Below, piece after piece: positions 15,560 through 24,346 of a DNA stretch of 64,000 bases. The translations under genes and the position numbers were made by a program. Each line of letters starts with the position of its first letter. The first letter of the stretch is position 1. The stretch covers positions 1,550,001-1,614,000 of the forward strand of contig NZ_AP012324.1 in assembly GCF_001025175.1 (NCBI RefSeq), given 5' to 3'. The stretch is from Bifidobacterium breve DSM 20213 = JCM 1192. Lineage in GTDB: Bacteria > Actinomycetota > Actinomycetes > Actinomycetales > Bifidobacteriaceae. Below the pieces are notes generated by a model. The model worked only from the letters and a program-made list of their open reading frames with translations. It was not told the DNA's origin and did no database searches.

Positions 15560-18500
15560 TTAGGCAGCGGGGAGACAGCTGGGACCGAAGAGAATCTTGA
15601 TCTCAGCAAACAGTGAAGTATCTCGTTTGACGCGGAACCGATCGCCGAATGTCAGTACCTGCGCATTGCCTTTCTCGTCCATCACCGCCAAGTGCACCTC
15701 GCAATAGCCGGGATGGTTGGTGAGCACTTGCCCGAGTTGCATCATATGTTGACGATCCAAAGCCGCGTGCGGCAATGTGATGGTCAGCGGGCGCTCGTCC
15801 TCGGATTCCAGAGTGGGCACCTGCAGCTCGGTGGCACGCATGGAAACGGTCTCATCGCGCAGTTCCACCTGGCCTCGTATCTGCACGATGGCATCCACGG
15901 CCAGCTCGGCGGCGGCGGCCTCGTAGACCTTACCGAAGAACATGCATTGGATAGAACTTTCCATGTCTTCAATGGTCACAATGGCCCATGGGTTGCCCTT
16001 CTTGGACACACGGCGATCCACGCCGGTGATTAGACCGGCCAAGGTGACCTGCTGCCCCTCACCCATGGTCTTGGCTCGATCGATCAGATGTGCAATGGAC
16101 ATTTCACGCAGGGAGGCCAGTATCGACTGCATACCGGAAAGCGGGTGGTCGGAAACGTAGAGACCCAGCATTTCTCGTTCAAAGTTGAGCTTGGTTTTCT
16201 TGTCCCATTCCTCGATATCCGGCACGGTGACAGAGGCGTCGCCCATGGCTTCCGCTCCCCCATCGTCCGCATCGGAGAACAGGTCGAACTGACCTTCGGC
16301 CTGCTTACGCTTGAGACTGACCACTGAATCAATGGCGGCCTCGTGGACAGTGAACAATGCGCGGCGGTTCGGGTCAATCGAATCGAAGGCACCGGCCTTG
16401 ATCAGCGATTCGACCAGTCGCCGGTTGAGCGCGGTCAGAGGCACACGCCGAATGAAGTCCATGAAGTTCACGAACTTGCCGCGCGGTCCTTCGCGCTCGG
16501 CAATGATGTCGGCCACTGCCTTATCGCCCACGTTACGGATGGCACCAAGGCCAAATCGGACGACGTCTCCTACTGCGGAGTACGCGTAAACCGATTCATT
16601 GACATCCGGGGACAGCACCTGGATACCCATGCGGCGCGCTTCGCCCAGATACAGTGCGGTCTTGTCTTTGTTGGTGGCGGCACCCTGCAACAGGGCGGCC
16701 ATGAACTCGACCGGATAGTGGGTTTTCAGATAAGCGGTCCAATAGGAAATCAGACCATATGCGGCGGAGTGCGCTTTATTGAAAGCGTAACCGGAGAACG
16801 GCACAAGAATATCCCACACGGCATTCGCCGCTTCCTCGGAGTATCCGTGCTCCTTCATGCCTGCAAAGAATGGCACCTTTTCCTTGGCCAACACTTCGGG
16901 CTTCTTCTTACCCATGGCTCGACGCAGCACGTCTGCCTTGCCCAGCGAATAGCCTGCCAGGATTCGTGCGGCGGACTGCACCTGCTCCTGATAGATGATC
17001 AGACCATAGGTCTCATCGAGCACCTGCTTGAGTGGCTCCTCGAGTTCGGGGTGAATAGGCGTAATCTTCTGCAGACCGTTCTTACGCTTGGCGTAGTTGG
17101 TGTGCGAATCCATACTCATTGGGCCCGGTCGGTACAGGGCGATAAGTGCGGAAATATCGTTGAAATTATCAGGCTTCAGCGTTTTCAGCAGCGAACGCAT
17201 ACCGTCGGAATCAAGCTGGAACACACCCAAGGTGTCGCCTCGGGCCATCAGCTTGTAGGTTTCCGCATCATCAAGCGGAATCTTGGTGTAGTCGATAGCG
17301 GGCTTGCCGTTGGCTTCGATATTCTTCAGGGTGTCGTGGATTACCGTCAAGTTGGACAGGCCAAGGAAGTCCATCTTGACCAGACCCAACGTTTCGCAGG
17401 TGTGGTATTCGAAGGTGGTGGTGATGGTGCCATCGGTACGTTCCAGCAATGGCGAGGTATCGGTGATGGGTGCGCTACCCATGATGGTGGCGCACGCATG
17501 CACACCGGTCTGACGAATCAGGCCTTCGATACCTTTGGCCTCCTCAGTAATGCGCTTGGCATCGGGGTCGGAATCGTACATCTCGCGGAATTCCCTGGCC
17601 TCGGCATATCGTTTGGCCGAAGGGTCGAAAATATCATGCAGGCTGATGTCCTTGCCGCCGGTGGCCGCCGGGGGCAAGGCCTTAGTGACTTTTTCTCCAA
17701 CCGAGAATTCATAACCCATGATGCGGGCGGAGTCCTTCAGCGCCTGCTTGGTTTTGATGGTGCCGTAGATCACGCATTGGGCAACCTTGTCGGTGCCGTA
17801 TTTTTCACCGCAGTATTCGATGACTCGGGCACGGCCTTCAGGATCGAAGTCGACATCGATATCCGGCAGGCTCACACGCTCCGGGTTCAGGAACCTCTCG
17901 AAAATCAGGCCGTGCTTCAACGGGTCGAGCTCGGTGATGCCCATGGAATAGGCGACCATGGCGCCTGCAGCCGAACCACGGCCCGGCCCCACCATGATGC
18001 CGTGGTCCTTGGCCCATTGGATGTAATCGGCCACGACGAGGAAGTAACCGCAGAACTGCATTTGGCAGATCACACCGCACTCATAATCGGCCTGCTTGAG
18101 CACGTTCAGCGGTGGATTGCCGTCATAACGCTTTTCGAGTCCCTCTTCGACCTTCTTCAGGAACAGCGAGGTCTCGTCCCAGCCTTCCGGACAGGGGAAC
18201 TGCGGCATGAAAGCGCCGTCCTCGTGATCATCGAACATGACGTTGCAACGTTCGGCAATGAGCAACGTATTGTCGCAAGCGTCGGGATGATCCTTGAACA
18301 GCTCGCGCATCTCCTCGGCGGTTTTGATGTAATAGCCGGTGCCGTCGAACTTGAATCGATCCGGATCATCCAGTCGGGAGCCGGAGTTGATGCACAGCAT
18401 GGCATCCTGTGCGCCGGCATCTTCGGCATGCACATAATGGGAATCGTTGGTGGCCAGCAGCGGGGCGTCCAGCTTCTTGGCAATGGTCAGCAGGTCGTCG

Positions 18501-19117
18501 GTGACCTGGTTCTCGATTGTCAGACCGTGATCCATGAGTTCGATAAAGAAATTGTCCTTACCGAAGATGTCCTGGAATTCACCAGCGGCACGCAATGCCT
18601 CGTCGAACTGTCCCAGGCGCAGACGAGTCTGGATGATGCCCGAAGGGCATCCGGAGGACGCGATCACACCTTTGGAGTAGGTGGACAGCACTTCTTTATC
18701 CATACGCGGGTAGCGCATAACGCGGCCTTCAAGATTGGCCACGGACGAGGCTTTGATGAGGTTGACCAGACCTTCGTCGTTTTCCGCCCACATGGTCAGG
18801 TGGGTGATGAGACCACCACCGGAAACGTCATCACGACGCTGAGCTTCGGTGCCCCAGTGCACACGGGACTTGTCCTGACGCGCGGTTTCCGGGGTCACGT
18901 AAGCTTCGATGCCGATGATGGGCTTGACGCCGTTGGCCACACAGTTGGTGTACATCTCATAGGCACCGTGCATGTTGCCATGATCGGTAATGCCGACTGC
19001 CGGCATCTCAAGTTCGGCGGCTCGCTTGGCCAGATCCGGGATCTTCGACGCACCATCAAGCAATGAATAGTGCGTGTGGTTGTGCAGTTGCACGAAGTTC
19101 TTCCCGTAATCAGCCAT
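15560..19117 (-). CDS. dnaE: DNA polymerase III alpha subunit
   Basis: Replicative DNA polymerase, C family, about 1,185 residues. Domains in order: N-terminal PHP domain (HNHTHYSLLDG, GITDHGNMHG), the polymerase palm with the catalytic aspartates in LPDIDVDFDPEGR and PGRGSAAGAMVAY just before it, thumb and fingers, helix-hairpin-helix, and a C-terminal OB fold (LAGLITGVDRRVSKKGNPW). The frame opens 19 codons farther up, at 19174, but the ATG at 19117 has AAGGTGG ahead of it and starts the normal family N-terminus, so I use it. The divergent gene is a WYL regulator. The DUF4186 gene follows. Confidence 0.96.
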   Translation of the reverse strand: MADYGKNFVQLHNHTHYSLLDGASKIPDLAKRAAELEMPAVGITDHGNMHGAYEMYTNCVANGVKPIIGIEAYVTPETARQDKSRVHWGTEAQRRDDVSGGGLITHLTMWAENDEGLVNLIKASSVANLEGRVMRYPRMDKEVLSTYSKGVIASSGCPSGIIQTRLRLGQFDEALRAAGEFQDIFGKDNFFIELMDHGLTIENQVTDDLLTIAKKLDAPLLATNDSHYVHAEDAGAQDAMLCINSGSRLDDPDRFKFDGTGYYIKTAEEMRELFKDHPDACDNTLLIAERCNVMFDDHEDGAFMPQFPCPEGWDETSLFLKKVEEGLEKRYDGNPPLNVLKQADYECGVICQMQFCGYFLVVADYIQWAKDHGIMVGPGRGSAAGAMVAYSMGITELDPLKHGLIFERFLNPERVSLPDIDVDFDPEGRARVIEYCGEKYGTDKVAQCVIYGTIKTKQALKDSARIMGYEFSVGEKVTKALPPAATGGKDISLHDIFDPSAKRYAEAREFREMYDSDPDAKRITEEAKGIEGLIRQTGVHACATIMGSAPITDTSPLLERTDGTITTTFEYHTCETLGLVKMDFLGLSNLTVIHDTLKNIEANGKPAIDYTKIPLDDAETYKLMARGDTLGVFQLDSDGMRSLLKTLKPDNFNDISALIALYRPGPMSMDSHTNYAKRKNGLQKITPIHPELEEPLKQVLDETYGLIIYQEQVQSAARILAGYSLGKADVLRRAMGKKKPEVLAKEKVPFFAGMKEHGYSEEAANAVWDILVPFSGYAFNKAHSAAYGLISYWTAYLKTHYPVEFMAALLQGAATNKDKTALYLGEARRMGIQVLSPDVNESVYAYSAVGDVVRFGLGAIRNVGDKAVADIIAEREGPRGKFVNFMDFIRRVPLTALNRRLVESLIKAGAFDSIDPNRRALFTVHEAAIDSVVSLKRKQAEGQFDLFSDADDGGAEAMGDASVTVPDIEEWDKKTKLNFEREMLGLYVSDHPLSGMQSILASLREMSIAHLIDRAKTMGEGQQVTLAGLITGVDRRVSKKGNPWAIVTIEDMESSIQCMFFGKVYEAAAAELAVDAIVQIRGQVELRDETVSMRATELQVPTLESEDERPLTITLPHAALDRQHMMQLGQVLTNHPGYCEVHLAVMDEKGNAQVLTFGDRFRVKRDTSLFAEIKILFGPSCLPAA

Positions 19118-19355
19118 GCGTTCCACCTTACCGTGTGGTCTTGTCGGCGGTAGATATGTACCGGCGAGCGTCATAGTTGGCCGGTTTTAGATACGACCGC
19201 TCCGCAGCCCCCTACCTTGGCATTCGGGCGAATAATCAGTCGTACAAACAACATCGTGATGCCTCCCGTCGCGCATTCCGATACTTCCATCGTCAAGACC
19301 CGTCCTTGGCAATATTGAAAGCGACTACGCACAGTTTCCCATTGAGATACAATTA

Positions 19356-19378
19356 CCGGTAGCTATCTACCGTTTTTT
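19356..19378 (+). terminator. short intrinsic terminator or attenuator ahead of the WYL gene
   Basis: The stem CGGTAG-CTAT-CTACCG (19357-19372) is followed by T6 (19373-19378) on the plus strand, only 33 bases before the WYL start codon. A TACAAT hexamer (19348-19353) lies just upstream without a clear -35. The 294-base dnaE/WYL gap otherwise shows no gene. Confidence 0.6.
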
Positions 19379-19411
19379 ATAACGCGTCCGATTGGCCAAG
19401 GAGGGACTATT

Positions 19412-20461
19412 ATGAGCTCATCGCCACTAACCGCAGCACCTTCCACCGCGCAGATCGTCATCGAAATCCTCGAGCTGCTGGATTCCCGCACGGACAGCGA
19501 GCATGGGCTGACCGCCATCGAAATCAGCAAAAGCATCGGCGTTTCGGAGAAGACCGTGCGCGGACATCTCAAGGCATTGCATGACATGCAGCCGTTCGGA
19601 CGACGGGTGGAGCATCTGGAGCGGCGCGACCTTGCCAAGGCGGAAAGCGTTGACCCCAAGCCCGGATGGTATATCGAGCCCGTATTTGACACGGCCCAGA
19701 TGCGGCTGCTTGCCGATGGCGCGGCGCTCTCGCATTCGGATGGCGAATACTTGCAGGATCTTATCGCGAAAATCTACACATTCGCGGGCAGGTCAGGCCA
19801 ATTGCGCGGACTCAACCAGCTGGCGACGCCGAAGAACTACAACACCGAGTTCCTCAACAACATCGAGCTGCTCAATGATGCCATCGAACACGAGCGCGCA
19901 ATTCGGTTCCACTACTGCACGTACGACATCAATGGCAATCTGGTCCCCCGCCTTGACAGTTCCAGCTCCCCCAAGGAATACCGAGTCGACCCCTATCATC
20001 TGATGTATAAGAACAGCAAGTACTACCTCATTTGCCACATGCATCAGCACGACAGCCTGTCCTATCTGCACGTGGAGCGGTTCCGCGGCTTGACGATGAG
20101 CAGTACCGATCATTCGCTCAAACGCACGCTTGACAGCTTTAGCCCGGTTCCGGGAACACCATTCAACGTCACACAACATATGAACGAACGCCCTTACCCG
20201 ATGAATGGGAAAGCCGTACCGATTCACATGCGCATTAAGGGCACGCTCGAACCGTTATATGACTGGTTCGACCAGGCTACCGTCACTCAAATCAGCGACG
20301 CCGAATACGACGTGCACATTGTGGCCAACGAACGAGCCACATTATGGTGGGCATTGCAATACGCCGATTCGCATTTCATTGAGATTCTCGAACCACAGTC
20401 TTTACGCACCATGTTGCATGATACCGGCCAATCCCTGACGCAGATGTACCAAGAACCATGA
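19412..20461 (+). CDS. WYL-domain transcriptional regulator
   Basis: A 349-residue DNA-binding regulator. The N-terminal DeoR-like winged helix is at about residues 10-70 (IEISKSIGVSEKTVRGHLKA). The middle carries the WYL ligand-sensing domain (IRFHYCTYDING, then YRVDPYHLMYKNSKYYLICH near 195-215), and a WCX-type C-terminal domain follows. WYL proteins sense nucleic acid or nucleotide ligands and regulate DNA-damage, phage-defence or metabolic genes. The target here is unknown. A strong AAGGAGG site precedes ATG at 19412. It stands alone between dnaE and rluD, so it may regulate itself through the hairpin just upstream. Confidence 0.88.
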   Translation: MSSSPLTAAPSTAQIVIEILELLDSRTDSEHGLTAIEISKSIGVSEKTVRGHLKALHDMQPFGRRVEHLERRDLAKAESVDPKPGWYIEPVFDTAQMRLLADGAALSHSDGEYLQDLIAKIYTFAGRSGQLRGLNQLATPKNYNTEFLNNIELLNDAIEHERAIRFHYCTYDINGNLVPRLDSSSSPKEYRVDPYHLMYKNSKYYLICHMHQHDSLSYLHVERFRGLTMSSTDHSLKRTLDSFSPVPGTPFNVTQHMNERPYPMNGKAVPIHMRIKGTLEPLYDWFDQATVTQISDAEYDVHIVANERATLWWALQYADSHFIEILEPQSLRTMLHDTGQSLTQMYQEP

Positions 20462-20471
20462 GGACTATTCG

Positions 20472-21416
20472 CTAATCCACCAACGATTCAACCGGCTCGG
20501 TATGACGAGCGCGCATGACATCAAGAGCAGCAGCTAAGTCAGCAGGGTAATGAGACTCGACCGTAGTCCAGACGCGCGTGCGGGGATGGCGGAATTCAAG
20601 CTTCATAGCGTGCAACCATTGGCGGTCAAGACCCAGAGCCTCGGACAGCACCGGATTGGCACCATACATGGGGTCTCCGCATAACGGGTGACCAATGGAA
20701 GAGAAATGCACACGAATCTGATGGGTACGACCGGTCTCCAGATTCACGGATACCAATGTGGCCTCGTGGTCGAACCGCTCCAGTACATCCCAATGAGTGA
20801 TGGCCGGCTTTCCTGCTGGAGTGATGCAGAATCGAAAATCAGAGACTTTTGCTCGCCCAATCGGAGCCTCGATGGTGGCTTTGTCCTCTTTCAACCCACC
20901 CTGCACCAGGGCATGATAGGTTTTCTTCACTTCATGCTCCGCGAATTGCCGACGCATTTCCGTGTACGCCAACTCGGATTTGCATACCAGCATAAGGCCG
21001 GAAGTCCCCACGTCAAGCCGCGAGACTATGCCCTCACGTCCTGCAGCACCATAGGAAGTAATGCGCACTCCGCGGTCGCGCAACGATCCGAGAACCGTAG
21101 GCCCGGACCATCCGACTGAAGCATGGGCCGCTACTCCCACCGGCTTATCAACTACGACGACATCATCGTCCTCATAGACCACGGCCATATCGTTCGCGAT
21201 GGGTTCCGGTTCGACATGATTCTCAACCAAATCGAATTCGACGGTCTCCCCTGCCATTAAGGAACTGGAGCGTGCGACCTCGCGTCCAAGAACGCGAGCC
21301 TGACCGGAGTCGATCAGATCGGCGGCCTTGGAACGCGATATGCCGAGCATCTTCGCGACTGCCACATCGAAACGCTTGCCAATCAGTGCATCAGGGGCGG
21401 GGACCATTCGGCTCAT
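20472..21416 (-). CDS. rluD: RluA/RluD-family 23S rRNA pseudouridine synthase
   Basis: A 314-residue pseudouridine synthase that isomerises uridines in 23S rRNA. An N-terminal S4 RNA-binding domain occupies about residues 12-60 (GISRSKAADLIDSGQARVLG). The catalytic domain carries the RluA signature with the essential Asp in SRLDVGTSGLM, followed by TGRTHQIRVHFSSIGHPLCGD. Its ATG overlaps the lspA stop by one base (TAATG), giving translational coupling, an arrangement common in many bacteria. The exact target uridines are not determined by sequence alone. Confidence 0.9.
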   Translation of the reverse strand: MSRMVPAPDALIGKRFDVAVAKMLGISRSKAADLIDSGQARVLGREVARSSSLMAGETVEFDLVENHVEPEPIANDMAVVYEDDDVVVVDKPVGVAAHASVGWSGPTVLGSLRDRGVRITSYGAAGREGIVSRLDVGTSGLMLVCKSELAYTEMRRQFAEHEVKKTYHALVQGGLKEDKATIEAPIGRAKVSDFRFCITPAGKPAITHWDVLERFDHEATLVSVNLETGRTHQIRVHFSSIGHPLCGDPMYGANPVLSEALGLDRQWLHAMKLEFRHPRTRVWTTVESHYPADLAAALDVMRARHTEPVESLVD

Positions 21417-21970
21417 TATTCGGCATCTGCCTCCGAATCGGAAGACGAATCAGCGATGTGCGCGGACTTCTCATCCAGCTCTTTCTGCGAGAACGGCTCA
21501 CCGATGAGAATCAGCACGACTAGGACCACAGCGGCAACAACAAGATAGACATCCGCCACATTGCCAACTGACCAGCCGTAATTCAAAAAATCCACGACCT
21601 TGCCGTTGAGGAAGCTGTCGGCGTACATTACACGATCAATCAGGTTGCCCAAGGCCCCGGCAAAGGCAAAGGACAGTGCCACGGTCCACTTCGTGGAAAT
21701 CGTGCGTATGCCCAATACCACGAGTGCCACGCAAGCCACAATGGCCAGCAGACTGATTACCCAGGTGGCACCGGATCCCATTCCCAATGAGGCACCAGGA
21801 TTGCGAACCAGAGTCAGGGAAAGCAGTCCGGGAATAACTCGGATGGACTGTCCGTCAGACAGCGCGGCCATGGCCCACGCCTTGGTGAGCTGATCAGCAA
21901 TCAACGCAACCGCGGATACACATGCAAAGACGGCCACGCGGGTGCGCAGCCGTCCCTGTTGGTTCATCAT
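21416..21970 (-). CDS. lspA: lipoprotein signal peptidase II
   Basis: A 184-residue membrane aspartyl protease that cleaves the signal peptide of prolipoproteins. Four membrane helices are visible, the first at about residues 10-30. The catalytic Asp pair lies in GALGNLIDRV and NVADVYLV. A charged, Ser/Glu/Asp-rich tail (about 25 residues, SQKELDEKSAHIADSSS) extends beyond the last helix. It follows divIVA by 16 bases and overlaps rluD, so it belongs to the ftsZ-to-rluD run of minus-strand genes. Confidence 0.93.
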   Translation of the reverse strand: MMNQQGRLRTRVAVFACVSAVALIADQLTKAWAMAALSDGQSIRVIPGLLSLTLVRNPGASLGMGSGATWVISLLAIVACVALVVLGIRTISTKWTVALSFAFAGALGNLIDRVMYADSFLNGKVVDFLNYGWSVGNVADVYLVVAAVVLVVLILIGEPFSQKELDEKSAHIADSSSDSEADAE

Positions 21971-21986
21971 ATGAACTTACCTACGC

Positions 21987-23303
21987 TCAGTTGGCCTGAG
22001 GCTCAGACTGGGTCTGGCTCTCGTAGTTGTTCGATTCGGAAACCTGAGCGGCAAGCTGGCCGAGGAACTCGGTAAGGCGTGCACGGTATTCGGCCTCGAA
22101 CTGCTTGAGGCTCTGGATGTTGCCCTCGACCACCTTGGACTGAGCCTGCAGGTTGTCGCGCACCTGCTGTGCGTAGGTGTCAGCGGCAGAACGAGTGTTC
22201 TTGTCGTACTCGGCAGCACGGTTCTGAACTTCGGACTCATACTGATCGGCATCAGCGTGCTGGGTCTTGGAGTAGTTATCCGCGTCCTGACGAGTCTTGG
22301 CTGAATAGGAGTCGGCATCCTGATGCGTGTTCTGCGCGTAGGTGTCGGCATCAGCACGGGTCTTGTCGGAGTATGCATCCGCCTCGGAGCGCGTACGGTC
22401 AGAATAGGCATCTGCTTCGGAGCGCGTACGGTCAGAGTAGCTGTTGGCCTTGTTCACCAGTTCGTTGTACTTGTTCTGGCTGGCCTCGGTGATTTCCTGC
22501 GCCTTGGTCTTGCCCTTCTCCACGTACTGATCGTGCAGCTGCATGGCCAGGGTGAGCATTGCGGTGGCACGTTCGGGCTCGGTGCCCGGCATGGAAGCTG
22601 CGCCTGCAATCTTCTGCAGAGAACCAGTTTCGGTGCTCGGCTCGACCTTGGAGACCTGGGAACGAAGCTGGTTTTCGCGCTGCTTGGCTTCCTCGAGCTG
22701 ACGAGTGAGGTCGGCGATCTGAGCGGCCTGCTGCTCAACGGCAGCACCCTGCTGCTGGGCCTCAGCAAGCTTGCGGGACAGCTCCTCGTTGGACGCACGG
22801 AACTGATCGCGCTCCTGCTGGATGGCGGCAATCTGCTGGCCAACAGCCTTCTGGTTGCCGGTAGCCTGAGCGGCCTGAGCGGTCAGCTGGTCGATCTGAG
22901 CATTGAGCTGATCGACCTGACCCTTGAGCTGATCATTCTGCGCAGACAGAGCACGGTTGGACTCCTCCGCCTCGCTCAGTTTGGCAGCAGCCAGTTCGGC
23001 GGCCTGAGCGTCGGACTCGGCACCGGGCTGCGCCTGTGCTGCAGCGTTCTTCAGATCGGCGTTTTCGGCCTGCAGCTTCTGCACCTGACCGGACAGCTCG
23101 GAAATCTTAGCATTCAGATTGCTGACATCAGGACCCAGAGACTGAGTGGCCTGACCGCCGGCGACTGCCTGACGCCCCAGAGCCTCAACCGTTTCGGTGA
23201 CCTGATCGAGGAAGTCATCGACCTCGTCAACATCGTAGCCTTCCTTGAAACGAACGGTCTGGAAGGTGTGCTCCCTAATATCTTTCGGCGTCAACAGAGC
23301 CAT
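21987..23303 (-). CDS. divIVA: DivIVA/Wag31-type polar growth protein with hendecad repeats
   Basis: A 438-residue coiled-coil scaffold of the DivIVA/Wag31 family, which marks cell poles and septa and directs peripheral wall synthesis in actinobacteria. The N-terminal lipid-binding domain is clear (LTPKDIREHTFQTVRFKEGY, then DEVDDFLDQV). A long Gln/Ala-rich coiled coil follows at about 60-220. Residues around 290-390 hold at least seven 11-residue repeats of the type SDRTRSEADAY, drifting to SAKTRQDADNY and SKTQHADADQY. Such a hendecad array predicts a gently right-handed coil. Neighbours are sepF, yggT and ftsZ upstream and lspA downstream. Confidence 0.9.
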   Translation of the reverse strand: MALLTPKDIREHTFQTVRFKEGYDVDEVDDFLDQVTETVEALGRQAVAGGQATQSLGPDVSNLNAKISELSGQVQKLQAENADLKNAAAQAQPGAESDAQAAELAAAKLSEAEESNRALSAQNDQLKGQVDQLNAQIDQLTAQAAQATGNQKAVGQQIAAIQQERDQFRASNEELSRKLAEAQQQGAAVEQQAAQIADLTRQLEEAKQRENQLRSQVSKVEPSTETGSLQKIAGAASMPGTEPERATAMLTLAMQLHDQYVEKGKTKAQEITEASQNKYNELVNKANSYSDRTRSEADAYSDRTRSEADAYSDKTRADADTYAQNTHQDADSYSAKTRQDADNYSKTQHADADQYESEVQNRAAEYDKNTRSAADTYAQQVRDNLQAQSKVVEGNIQSLKQFEAEYRARLTEFLGQLAAQVSESNNYESQTQSEPQAN

Positions 23304-23443
23304 AAATCTTGCACCTCGCTTTGGGGCATTGCCCGCGCTTACGTTGCTATCAAATCAAAATGCTATCACGACCTCATCGTTTACAGTCATTTTGCGCAGA
23401 TTTTACGGCATGTATGTCGCCGCAAGAATATTGCTCAAAGGCG

Positions 23444-23746
23444 CTAAAAGATGATGAGCACAACGCTTTCGAGCGCCACCAGCGCAAAATACAACACTAT
23501 GAAACTAATATCCAGACTAATGGCGCCCAACGGCAGGGGACGAATATAGCGACGCAGCCATCTCAACGGCGGCTCGGTGACGGAATACACGATATTGATG
23601 AGCTGAGCCACCACACCTCGCGGATACCAGTTACGAGCAAGGATGGAGACCCAGTCGAGAATCATGCGCACGAACAGAACAGTGATATATGCGTTGATCA
23701 GCCATGCAAGGACACGGCCGATCATGGCGAATACAAAGGACAACAT
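23444..23746 (-). CDS. YggT-family membrane protein
   Basis: A 100-residue integral membrane protein with two hydrophobic segments (about 3-28 and 70-98) and the family motif VRMILDWV followed by PPLRWLRRYIRPLPLG. YggT proteins sit beside sepF and divIVA in Gram-positive division clusters, and their function is not settled (osmotic or septal roles have been proposed). It lies between sepF and divIVA here, with about 110 and 140 bases of spacing. Confidence 0.88.
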   Translation of the reverse strand: MLSFVFAMIGRVLAWLINAYITVLFVRMILDWVSILARNWYPRGVVAQLINIVYSVTEPPLRWLRRYIRPLPLGAISLDISFIVLYFALVALESVVLIIF

Positions 23747-23857
23747 GGTGTCACCCTAACAAGCATGTATGAGAATTTGCCGACAGCGCAAATAATAACG
23801 ACCGGTCTCTCTCGAGTACCGGTCGTCGCCCTGGCTGCTTGCCAATATGAAGTGCTG

Positions 23858-24334
23858 CTAGTTAGCGAATAGATCGTGCGCGGAAGCCGTAGTGGTCGGC
23901 TCTTCGACCTTGATGTTCACCTGAGCCGGGCTCAGCAGGAACACGCGCGGGGTTACACGTTCGAGCGAGCCTCGCACGCCAAATACCACACCTGCGGAAA
24001 AGTCGACGATACGGTAGGCCACGGCTTCGGGAACTCCAGTGAGGTTAAGGACGACTGGCACACCATCACGCAACGCACGACCCACCAGCTGCGCATCCTC
24101 ATAAGACTTGGGATGAATGGTGGTGATGCGATTGACGCGACCACCCTGGAAAGGAGAAGTCTTGGCAGATGGACTGGCCGTCGACTGCGCGATCGGAGTC
24201 ACCGTGTGGTCAGAATCGAAACTCGGCTTGGCCGCAGGCTGCTGCTCATCCTCCTCATCGAAGTACTCGTCATCATCATCGACGACATCACTCATGCCCA
24301 GATAGGACATCGCATTCTTCATGAACCCAGCCAT
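23858..24334 (-). CDS. sepF: cell division protein SepF
   Basis: A 158-residue FtsZ-binding protein that anchors and bundles FtsZ at the membrane in bacteria lacking FtsA. An N-terminal amphipathic membrane helix (MAGFMKNAMSYLGM) is followed by an acidic linker (VDDDDEYFDEEDEQQ) and the conserved C-terminal SepF fold (HPKSYEDAQLVGRALRDGVP, then RIVDFSAGVVFG). It starts 12 bases after ftsZ, so the two are co-transcribed. Confidence 0.95.
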   Translation of the reverse strand: MAGFMKNAMSYLGMSDVVDDDDEYFDEEDEQQPAAKPSFDSDHTVTPIAQSTASPSAKTSPFQGGRVNRITTIHPKSYEDAQLVGRALRDGVPVVLNLTGVPEAVAYRIVDFSAGVVFGVRGSLERVTPRVFLLSPAQVNIKVEEPTTTASAHDLFAN

Positions 24335-24346
24335 GGATCAGTCCTT

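Noticed and set aside
16343-19066. 907-codon open frame on the plus strand
   Set aside because: Antisense shadow of dnaE, no recognisable domain.
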